Part shown: in pieces, positions 54,586 to 62,991 of the stretch
Position numbering within the stretch: the stretch's first letter is position 1
Layout: every line of letters starts with the position of its first letter
The notes under the pieces: model-generated
What the model was told of the DNA's origin: nothing
The model's database searches: none
Seen by the model: the letters and a program-made list of their open reading frames with translations, nothing else
Made by a program: the position numbers and the translations under genes
Origin: Dyadobacter sp. NIV53
GTDB taxonomy: Bacteria > Bacteroidota > Bacteroidia > Cytophagales > Spirosomataceae
Length of the DNA stretch: 64,000 nucleotides
Direction: 5' to 3'
Assembly (NCBI RefSeq): GCF_019711195.1
Contig: NZ_CP081299.1
Location: 7,164,501 to 7,228,500 of the forward strand

Positions 54586-56950
54586 ATGAAAAACTTACTG
54601 ATAATACTAGTTATGATTGTCCAAGTGCTGACAGTAAAAGCACTACCACAACGGTTAGCGATATTACCAACTGCTGGATCGATTGCATTAGAGGCAGCTG
54701 GCCAATCAGTAGCTACATTGGCCACTATTTGTATTGATTTAAATCGGGGAGCTCCTTATGGAGATAGCTATAAATTTATTCATGCTGGTGAAAATATTCC
54801 AATAAAGGTTAACGGCAGTAATTACCCCGGAAATTTGAAAGCTGCGTTGCAAGGGCCAAACTCAATTCTTCTAATGACAGGAAGGGGAACTAGCAAGCTT
54901 GAAATAAGGATTAATCCCGAAAGAAAAGATATTAAGACTGTTGAATTAAACAAAATCGATAAATATACCATTGTTGGAACAGAGATTGGAGATGATAAGG
55001 GAATATATGCTGATGAAATTTTTAACAAAAAAATTATCATCTACAGATACCAAAGTAAATCCAGGAAATTTCCAAGATTATTATTGGAAAGAAAATGGAA
55101 AGATAAAAAAAGACATTCTTGATGGAAGAAATAATAATTATCCTGGTGAAAAACCACGTTTAGAGAAAGAAGAATTACGTTTAAATAAAGAATTTGAGAT
55201 TTACAGTAAGCTAAGTGAGCAATTTGGAGCTAAGATTTTATTTAATGTTTATGAGCTTGGAATGGTTAAGTTTGATGCAAATGGAAATTTAACTGGCGAG
55301 TCAAAGGCTTTCCTAAGATTTTATAAGGTATATGGTAAAAAATATAGTTTAACAACTTGGCAACAAGGAATAAATAACAAAAGAATAAAATTTGATAATT
55401 TAGGAAAACTTCTGCCAAAGTCTATTAGAGACTTAAAAGCCTATGAGGATATGATTAATAAATATAGTCCTGAGGCGGTTCAAGATGCAAGTATGCAAGG
55501 TAAGCGTCTGATAGATGATTTAGGAAATTTATCTATTGAAGGAAAGGACTATTTAGAGGAATATAAGGCTTTTATATCGATTATAATAAATATGAAAATG
55601 TACTTGATGAAATTTATGATAAATCTAGTATGTTACAACAATCTGACCTAGCAATTGAGAGATCCAAATCAAGATTAAAAATATTTCAAAGTGCAAAAGG
55701 ATTACTCGAAACTGAGAAATTTGATGAAAAGACCGTAACTGCTCTTAACGATTATGTAAAATTTCACAAAGAATATTTTGAGGAATATTCTTATGAGCCC
55801 AAAGGTAAGATATTAGAGTATTCTAATTCGGAAGGCTCTGATGATTTTAGTTATTTAATAAAAAATGGAGATAATTACTTTATTCTCAACCGTGCTCCTA
55901 TCTGGAATGTACGCTCAACAACCAGTAAAGATATCTCTTTGATAGAGAAAAAGACTGGCTATGGATTTAAAGCAAAATGCAGAAAGTAATAAAGATTATC
56001 AACTGCTACGTATTGGCTCGAGAGACCCAGAAACCCAAAAAGCAAGCATATTCTTAGGTAACGACCTTTTAGAAGCCGTTTGGGGTAATTTGGAAAGGTA
56101 TGATGAATTGATTACCCCAATTGACGAAATAATTAAAGATACACCAGACGATTTACCAATTGTAATTTCAAGGGATGAATTACACTCTAGTATTATACTT
56201 AAAAGGGATAATGTAAATACCACATTTTTTGTTGATGAAAAACTTGGTGGAAGAAGTTGGATTAATCCAGCCGAATTGATGAAAGAATTAAAAAAGAAAT
56301 ATCCGTCAAAGCGTTTTTATTTAAGTCGAGGTATCACGGGAATAAGTAGAATTAAAAGACTACCTACTATAAAAGGTCCACAGGATATAGCAGCCTATAT
56401 GCCTACAAAAGGTAGTCTGATAAAGGAAGATTTAATTGCCAGAATGAAACAGACCTTACAAGATGGGAAAATAAAAATTGTGGAGGTAGACGACACCTTT
56501 TTAAGTGCAGATGACAATATACCCGAATCAAATATCTTATTAGTAAGTGGCCATAAAGATGAAACATTTGAGAGCTTCCTAAAAACTCTTGCAGATAATG
56601 GTAAATTAATACATAAAGTAGTAGCTATTTTTTCATGTTTTGAGAGAGGGACCACCGATCTACAGGCGTATTTAATCCACAATGGATATGCTAGTAATGT
56701 AATTTTCTTTCCGATAAGAATAAGCCCCTCCGCAACACAAGCATTAATTCAGGAGATTACAGCTATTTTACCAAAGGTAACTGACATTAATAAGAACGGA
56801 GTGCTTATGGATGAATGTATTGAAATGGCTCTTAATAATGCATTAAATAATCCTGATTATTTAGATCTGAATGAAGAGCTAATTCAGCTAAGTGCTCTTC
56901 TAAATCAAATATCTTTCAACTCAAAACCTACTCAAAATGGAAAATCGTGA
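54586..56950 (+). pseudogene. Long secreted protein with caspase/CHAT-like C-terminus, three frameshifts
   Basis: Four overlapping frames give one protein of about 788 residues when A7 at 55027-55033 loses a base (FNKKLSSTDTKVNPGNFQDY), T4 at 55570-55573 gains one (EYKAFYIDYNKYENVLDEIY) and A5 at 55948-55952 loses one (IEKRLAMDLKQNAESNKDYQ). The N-terminus is a signal peptide (MKNLLIILVMIVQVLTVKAL). The C-terminal 200 residues show ILLVSGHKDETFESFL and VVAIFSCFERGTTDLQAYLI, a His and a Cys 28 residues apart, like the catalytic dyad of caspase-fold/CHAT peptidases. No family could be named. The next gene overlaps its end by 14 bases. Confidence 0.6.
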
Positions 56951-57416
56951 AATAATTGGTTTGGAGTCAAATATCATTCTTGACCTAACAGTCGATACAA
57001 ATGCAAATGAAAACTTCGAAATTCCGCCGGGTAGACGAGAGATGGGAGGTGATATCCCGGATATAGAAGTTGATAATATAAGACTGTTTATTGGTAAACA
57101 ACCGGTCTCACTAAATTTAAAAAAACTAAACCTAATACTAGGTAAACAAGTGCCGCCTGAAATTCAACTTTTTAAGCGTTACAACGTTTACGTTCTTACT
57201 CACAAAGTGGGAGTTATGAAAGTAGGCGGTTTTAAATCTGTAAGTGAAGTTGGTTATAAAGTAAGGTTTTCTGAAGAACAGCCAGTAAATATTTTGAATC
57301 TGATGCCTCAACCAAAATTCGTCAAAAACATTGGAGGAGACTTTAGTTTTGATGCAGCTCTTTCGATTAATGGCGCTAGAAATCCCACACCAGTTTACCG
57401 AATTTTTGCAAAATAA
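56937..57416 (+). CDS. Hypothetical protein coupled to the caspase-like gene
   Basis: A 159-residue soluble protein without a signal peptide, MENREIIGLESNIILDLTVD through PTPVYRIFAK. It is beta-rich (DIEVDNIRLFIGKQPVSLNL, YNVYVLTHKVGVMKVGGFKS) and unrecognised. It overlaps the upstream gene by 14 bases, so the two are translated together; a regulatory or inhibitor role toward the peptidase-like protein is one idea. The frame is intact. Confidence 0.7.
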   Translation: MENREIIGLESNIILDLTVDTNANENFEIPPGRREMGGDIPDIEVDNIRLFIGKQPVSLNLKKLNLILGKQVPPEIQLFKRYNVYVLTHKVGVMKVGGFKSVSEVGYKVRFSEEQPVNILNLMPQPKFVKNIGGDFSFDAALSINGARNPTPVYRIFAK

Positions 57417-57424
57417 TGTAGAAT

Positions 57425-57643
57425 ATGCGACGCTTGGAGGGGAAATTTAAAGCGGCTATTAATAATTCAATTACTGGACGTTTCTCATTTGCCGTACAAA
57501 CACCGGAAATTATGGCGATCGGAAAAGGGAATTCTTACAGCGAATGGTTATTTATAAAATCAGAAAAACCTTTATATGGTAGTGACATAGAGATGTTTCA
57601 AGTGATTCTGGTTGACCGATTTGCAAAAAAGACTGAAATTTGA
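57425..57643 (+). CDS. Hypothetical small ORF, possibly a continuation
   Basis: Seventy-two residues: KFKAAINNSITGRFSFAVQT and GNSYSEWLFIKSEKPLYGSD. The coding look is good, but the start is uncertain. An alternative frame just upstream reads FLQNNVEYATLGGE up to the same place, so this may be the last part of a frameshifted gene that begins near 57380. It is 8 bases after the previous stop. Confidence 0.45.
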   Translation: MRRLEGKFKAAINNSITGRFSFAVQTPEIMAIGKGNSYSEWLFIKSEKPLYGSDIEMFQVILVDRFAKKTEI

Positions 57644-57989
57644 AGTCAAAGCGTACTGTACAATTTCAATTTACGATATGCTACCGAAAACAAGAGAAAG
57701 TGAATGGGTTCAACTTGAATGTGAGCTTGATTAGATTAGTGTACCAATTGAGCAGTTTGAAATAGTAATTGGTAAGCTATTCCAATATTACCATACATCT
57801 TTTCAATGTATTTTCTCAAAGTAAAATAATCGATGTCTTTATTCTCCATATATGCATAAACGAACTAAGTTGTAATCAATAATTACCGTTTAATACCAAA
57901 TAGAAAAAATGCAATTCGGGAGTGTACGATGAACTGTGTCAGAATTTGATTTTCGAATATTCACCCACCAAGGTAAAATCCCCGATCAG

Positions 57990-58252
57990 CCTGTAATCGG
58001 TCACTGAATCTAAAATACAATTGAGACATTGTCAACTCTAGTTATGAATTGACATGGTCCATTTTTAGAAAGATCTCGGACAACCAAATACACCAATTTT
58101 TGAAGCACCTGGTCAGAGGTAAAAGCTTCTTTCGTTTCCGTTACTTTTTTTGATCTGGCGGTGCATTCCCTCAATTGCGTTTGTTGTGTAAATGACCCTT
58201 CTCCTTTCATTAGTATAGTCAAAAAGGTAGACAGATTCAACCAGTTATCCAT
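57990..58252 (-). pseudogene. IS256/Mutator-family transposase remnant
   Basis: The - strand reads NWLNLSTFL, then after shifts KKVTETKEAFTSDQVLQKLV and YLVVRDLSKNGPCQF, the C-terminal pattern of IS256-type transposases (NAIEG..RQ..KVTKTKGAF.SD.A..KL.YLA). The shifted NTIEG segment is out of frame and the rest is gone. Confidence 0.7.
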
Positions 58253-58554
58253 TCAGGATTTAACGGAAAGAAGATATTTCTTTCGGGACCGGCCTTCAGA
58301 TCTATGAAATAATAAGGTTTTAAGATCTACGTTACTTTATCAATCCATTAATGTGGTCTAGATAGTACATATTTTTCGTTTCAGAAATTTTCAGTTTTCT
58401 TATTATCGAATTTACTAATTTGTGGAAGTGATTAATTAAAAGGTCCCTTTAAGTATGCTATATTTTAGGCGGTATATTATACCCTAATTTTATCGTATAC
58501 TTGTATAATTAAATATTGAATCGTGCCCTTAATACTAACTTTCTGGTTTTTGCT
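58253..58554. promoter_or_regulatory. Gap with palindrome before the invertase gene
   Basis: AT-rich 300 bases. A short perfect palindrome GGTATA-T-TATACC lies at 58471-58483, about 70 bases before the invertase start, and could be the operator or promoter region. Nothing else is recognised. Confidence 0.3.
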
Positions 58555-59163
58555 ATGATTTATGCCTATATCCGGGTTTCCACAGACAAACAGACCGTGG
58601 TGAACCAGCGCTATGAGATTCTAAAATATGCAGCTGGCAAAAAGATCCATGTGGAGCAGTGGATCGAAGAAACGGTTAGTGGCAGCAAGCGGTCCGAAGA
58701 CCGTAAGCTGGGAGCGGTTTTAACCGGTTTAAAGAAAAATGATATATTAATCGTCAGTGAGCTTTCCAGGTTGGGCAGAAACCTGATGGAGGTCATGAGC
58801 ATCCTGCATATTTGCATGCAGAAAGAAAGCAAGGTATTTGCCCTCAAGGAAGGGTATGAACTGGGTAATAATATTTCTTCAAAAGTACTGGCCTTTGCTT
58901 TTTCCCTTTCTGCCGAGATTGAACGCAGCCTGATCTCGCAGCGTACCAAGGAAGCCATGGCACGAATGAAAAGTGAAGGGCTGCCGGTAGGCCGTCCGGC
59001 CGGTGCTCTTTCGAAGCAGACTAAACTGACTGGCAAGGATGATACGATTAAAGAATTATTGGGTAAGAAAGTCGCTGTGTCTACGATCGGCAGGATTTTA
59101 GGCGTTAACCGCTTAACAGTGGAAAATTATATCAAAAGCAGGAAGCTAAGAGAAGATTCATAA
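58555..59163 (+). CDS. Mpi-type serine recombinase (DNA invertase)
   Basis: Site-specific recombinase of 202 residues from the ATG at 58555. The catalytic Ser is in MIYAYIRVSTDKQTVVNQRY; the Arg cluster in ILIVSELSRLGRNLMEVMSI; the long E-helix in SLSAEIERSLISQRTKEAMA; the C-terminal HTH in VSTIGRILGVNRLTVENYIK. It closely resembles the master invertase Mpi of Bacteroides that flips many promoters. It is intact, unlike the other resolvase relics nearby. No invertible promoter with matching repeats was found in the window. Confidence 0.88.
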   Translation: MIYAYIRVSTDKQTVVNQRYEILKYAAGKKIHVEQWIEETVSGSKRSEDRKLGAVLTGLKKNDILIVSELSRLGRNLMEVMSILHICMQKESKVFALKEGYELGNNISSKVLAFAFSLSAEIERSLISQRTKEAMARMKSEGLPVGRPAGALSKQTKLTGKDDTIKELLGKKVAVSTIGRILGVNRLTVENYIKSRKLREDS

Positions 59164-59214
59164 TTACTGTTAATTACCAAATTTGTTTTGACTAAAAACA
59201 CGGATTTTTTTAAC

Positions 59215-59655
59215 CCTTACATTTGATGCTCTTAAGGAAGCAGGTGTGAGAAATTTATCATGAAAAGATTTTGGATGCTTGCAGATATCGTAATATATAA
59301 GGATGATTTCGGAGTTTAGAAAAGGGAATGTCATAGTTGTCTGGAGGATTGACCGTCTTGGCAGAACTGCCTATGAGCTGATTAAACTTATGGTTTAATT
59401 GAAAGAGATTGAAATTGGACGGACTTTGGCTGCTATGGAAGCGGCAGGTGCGAGGATAAGGGTAGGAGGTTGGCCTAAGGAATTGACTAAAAATCTAATG
59501 AATCGGCGAGTCTGGGCGCTACCTTGTATCAAAGTAAGAAATTAAACAGCCAATCAGATTTGTTAATAGTTGATAATTGGCAGTAAGACTAACTTTACAA
59601 TTACCTAAGGCATGAAGGTATACAGACAGTAGGCTGGCCCAAACTAAAAGTTGAT
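59215..59655 (+). pseudogene. Serine resolvase relic, second copy
   Basis: Fragments of the same resolvase as at 43 kb: TFDALKEAG, then VIVVWRIDRLGRTAYELIKL MV with stops, MEAAGARIRVGGWPKELTK and an ending like YNYLRHEG and VGWPKLKVD. It shares the out-of-frame TAATATATAAGGATGATTTC stretch with the 43 kb relic, so both descend from one already broken gene. Confidence 0.75.
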
Positions 59656-59803
59656 TAAATCACTTAGCGCAGAATTACACAAATTAAATTATTACATTAC
59701 GGTCAAAAACCATTTTAGCAATGCTACGTTGTAATTCTACTAAAACAGTTAAGTCAGATAGTAGTTACAAATGATTTTCTTACTGCTTACTAAGTGTAAC
59801 ACT

Positions 59804-60648
59804 ATGAAAGGTACAATATTAGATACAATCCATGAGGATAGTAGTAACTGCTATCTAACAAAGTTTACTTTGAAGGACTTTGTAATTTCTTTGTCAGAGG
59901 AGTATAGAGAGTACGAGATTCAAAGAGAAATTGTCACTAATACATATCTGGATAATCTGATTGATACTGTTCTTTTAAAAAGACACATTCCACCAATTGT
60001 ACTTGTGATTGATGCTGAAAGTTATCGTTTGAACGGTAATGAAATTCAAATTTCTGAGTTTAAAATTTTAGATGGTTTGCAAAGAACTTACCGTTTGAAG
60101 TCTATTTGGGAAACAATTCAGTTTTTTAAAAATGAATTGGAATATTCTGATGAGTTTCTCTCCTTTTCAAGACTACAATTAGCTAGAAAATTTTCAGAAA
60201 AACTTGAAAAAATAAATTCTAATTCAAAGGTTCTTGAGTCTATTTTAAAATTTTATAAACTTAACATTTTGAATAAGCAAAATGTTAATATAGATGATTG
60301 TTTTCTAGTTTCCCAATGGTTTGAAGTTTGGTCAAATTTATCACCAGAACAAGAAGTAAATAAAATGCTTGTTTTAAATGCAGGTCATAAGTCTGTAAAA
60401 ACTCAACATCAATTGGAACTCCTTTTTTAAATATTATTCCTATAATCAAGAAAGCCGGACTGGATAATTTCCATTTAGTTAGAGAAAAAGAGTCAAATTC
60501 CACAGTTTTTAGTAAAAATAGATCAAAAGGGCAGTTTCATTTTTCTCACTTAATTACATCAATTATGTCTTTGAATGAGACGAAGCCTATAACTGCGAAT
60601 GTTAATTTGATTCATAAGACTCAGTCTGCGGATTTTAATATTGTGTAA
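59804..60648 (+). pseudogene. DUF262/ParB-like protein, frameshifted
   Basis: Start at 59804 (MKGTILDTIHEDSSNCYLTK); the longer frame from 59771 is less likely. The N-terminal ParB-like fold is seen in YEIQREIVTNTYLDNLIDTV, LKRHIPPIVLVIDAE and the hallmark FKILDGLQRTYRLKSI (DGxQR). One extra T in the T6 run at 60423-60428 continues the protein as LELLFLNIIPIIKKAGLDNF to 60648. DUF262 proteins (GmrSD type) often act in phage defence. The C-terminal nuclease domain is absent, so it may be cut by the IS element next to it. Confidence 0.65.
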
Positions 60649-60724
60649 ATCGTCAGCAAAAAGTGGACAATTTTAACTAAAAACTAAGAGAGTGTTTTCC
60701 CCTTGAGTTCTTAACTTTAATATT

Positions 60725-61079
60725 ATGGGAAACACAAAAAAATCAACTCCGGAAAATTACATTAAAGACATTCGTCTTAAGACCAGACGTATCTTCACCG
60801 CAGAACAAAAGATTCTGATTGTGATGGAAGCCCTTCGGGCCGAATTACCCATCGCTGAATTGTGCCGAAAATACAGTATCAACGAATCTCAATTCTACAA
60901 ATGGATCGGCCCGCCGAAGCGATAATGAATTTCTTGAAGCTGGCAAAAAGCGACTCCAGGGAGACGTAACAAGAGAGGCTACCACAGATGAAGTAGCTGA
61001 ACTACGCAAAGAAAATACGCGGCTCAAGGAGATGGTCGCCGACCTGGTCCTGAGGTATGATATTGTAAAAAAAGTTTGA
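60725..61079 (+). pseudogene. Transposase OrfA (HTH), frameshifted
   Basis: RRIFTAEQKILIVMEALRAE and IAELCRKYSINESQFYKW form the HTH. After GPPKR the frame stops, while the alternative frame goes on as SDNEFLEAGKKRLQGDVTRE and ELRKENTRLKEMVADLVLRY to 61079, the usual coiled coil. Confidence 0.8.
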
Positions 61080-61113
61080 ACATGCTGGACTAACCCATAA
61101 ATATAAAAAGTTT

Positions 61114-62064
61114 ATGAGATTATCTGCATCGGAGAAGTACGAAATCATCCAGACTGTGACCCGTTCAGAGCTAGGTGTAAAAAAGACGTTGCAAGAGTTT
61201 GGGATAGCCAGAAGCACGTTTTACAAATGGTACAACAGCTATCTTGATCAAGGATACGATGGGCTTTTGGATAAGGAAAAAGCTCCTGGAAGACAATGGA
61301 ACAGTATACCCCAGCAGCAGAAGGACCTGGTTGTTGAAGTAGCACTTAACAAAGTGGACCTGTCAGCCCGTGAACTAGCCCATTACATCACCGATGAACA
61401 ACAGATATTTATTTCTGAATCAAGCGTTTATCGTATATTGAAGCAGCGGGGACTGATCACTGCTCCAAGCCATATTTTGATCTCCGCATCAGATGAATTT
61501 AAAGACAAAACGTCTTTTGTACATCAAATGTGGCAAACCGATTTTACTTACTTCAAAATTGTGGGCTGGGGATATTATTATCTGAGTACAGTTCTGGACG
61601 ATTATAGCAGATACATCATTCATTGGGAGCTGTGCAGCAGTATGAAGGCTGATGATGTGAAAAGAACCATTGATCAGGCAGTAAAGAAGGCCAGGATTAA
61701 AAGTAAAGCCAAGCCGAAACTGCTCTCTGATAACGGAGCTTGTTACATATCCGGCGAGCTGAGTGACTATCTGAAAAACACGGTTAAAATGCAGCAAGTT
61801 CATGGTCGCCCGGCTCATCCTCAGACGCAAGGCAAAATCGAGCGATACCACAGAACGATGAAATAATGTGGCCGCCATGGAATGGTCAAGCTCAACAATT
61901 TCTATCATCCGGATGAGCTGCGGGAGGCACTAAGTGAATTTGTCGATCGCTATAACAACCAGCGTTATCATGAGTCCCTGAATAATCTCACACCCGCAGA
62001 TGTCTATTTTGGAAGAGGTGATGCGATCTTAAAAGAAGAGAGGAAATTAAAAAACAAACTTTGA
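61114..62064 (+). pseudogene. Transposase OrfB (DDE), interrupted by a stop
   Basis: HTH (EYGVKK-type: SELGVKKTLQEFGIARSTFY) and DDE core with MWQTDFTYFKIVGWGYYY, KPKLLSDNGACYISGEL and QTQGKIERYHRTMK. Then TAA at 61864-61866 interrupts it, and the same frame resumes as MVKLNNFYHPDELREALSEF and YHESLNNLTPADVYFGRGD to 62064. Without read-through the protein lacks its last 65 residues. Confidence 0.82.
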
Positions 62065-62149
62065 AACAAAGAAAAAATCAGTATTTAAATCAAAAATTAA
62101 TAGTTTTATAAAGCGGAAAATACTCTCTAAGCATTTGTCCAAGTTGGTT

Positions 62150-62353
62150 TGAAGACATACATCAAAGAGTAAAAGCTGGTATGGCCAGGGCAAAAGCACA
62201 GGGCAAACGTATTTCTCGTCCTCCGTTGCCTATCCATCAACAACGGGAAATTCTTGAACTAAAAAAGCAAGGAATATCGATGAACAAGATTTCCAAACAG
62301 CTAGGAATAGCCTATGGGACGGTTTATAACTACGCATCAAAACCAAAAACGTA
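62150..62353 (+). pseudogene. Serine recombinase C-terminal remnant
   Basis: The frame reads HQRVKAGMARAKAQGKRISR, then PPLPIHQQREILELKKQGIS and MNKISKQLGIAYGTVYNYAS, the hinge and HTH of a resolvase-type recombinase. The catalytic domain is missing, replaced on the left by the IS3-family element. It is different from the two resolvase relics further left. Confidence 0.75.
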
Positions 62354-62586
62354 GCGGCCGCCTGCGGTTTCTTAGCGTATGTTTTCGCCCATTTGTAAGA
62401 AAAACCTCCTTATCAGAAGTGTTTTTTTAGCGTGGCCATTGCGCCTATATACTTCACCTGGATCGCTTCGGCACTCTGTTTATGAAAATAGTAGGAACTT
62501 ATTAAGCGGTTAGTTTTCGGTTTTAAGAAAGGTTAGATTTATTCAATTAATTATATATATGTTAGCCAAATTAGATGGTGATCCCT
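62354..62586. other. Short non-coding gap
   Basis: About 230 AT-rich bases between the recombinase tail and the lipoprotein gene; nothing was recognised. Confidence 0.35.
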
Positions 62587-62923
62587 ATGAATTTAGCACT
62601 TGTTTTCTGCAATGTTTTTTTCTTTTTGCTGGGATGCTTTTTTTGTAAATCAGAAATTGTCAAAAAGTACGGTCAAGGCTGGGGCGGCTCCGTCTTTCGA
62701 AATTAGTAGTATCAATATTACTAAGGGTAAAATTACTGTCAGGCATGATAATGCTGGTCAGGGGAGAGTCTCCAAGACGCTTCTTTTTGCACCCGGTACG
62801 CGGAGGATAATATATTCTCTTGACCCTGGTGTTACAAATGTCCGTCCTGGTGATTATGATCATGCTGCTAGCTATACAGGATCAGGTGGTGGTATCTGCT
62901 ATAGCAACATTTTCTATGAGTAG
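62587..62923 (+). pseudogene. Small lipoprotein gene, apparent frameshift
   Basis: From ATG at 62587 the frame gives MNLALVFCNVFFFLLGCFF, a lipoprotein signal with LLGC. Taking one T out of the T7 run at 62638-62644 continues as VNQKLSKSTVKAGAAPSFEI, then SSINITKGKITVRHDNAGQG and a Gly-rich end (YTGSGGGICYSNIFYE). The family is unrecognised. The frame without the correction starts from a poor TTG at 62600. Confidence 0.5.
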
Positions 62924-62991
62924 AAACTGCCTTTTGTTGGAAGATAGTAATACGTTTTAATGGCTTGACAACAATTTAGAAAATTAACATC

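Larger units (their letters stand above)
60660..62145 (+). mobile_element. Degenerate IS3-family element (approximate ends)
   Basis: Imperfect inverted ends (GTGGACA...TAAGAGAGTGTTTTCC at the left, TGGACAAATGCTTAGAGAGT on the other strand at the right) enclose orfA and orfB. orfA has a frameshift and orfB an in-frame TAA, so the element is probably dead. Ends are known to about 10 bases only and no target duplication was identified. It differs from the other IS3 element in the window. Confidence 0.7.
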
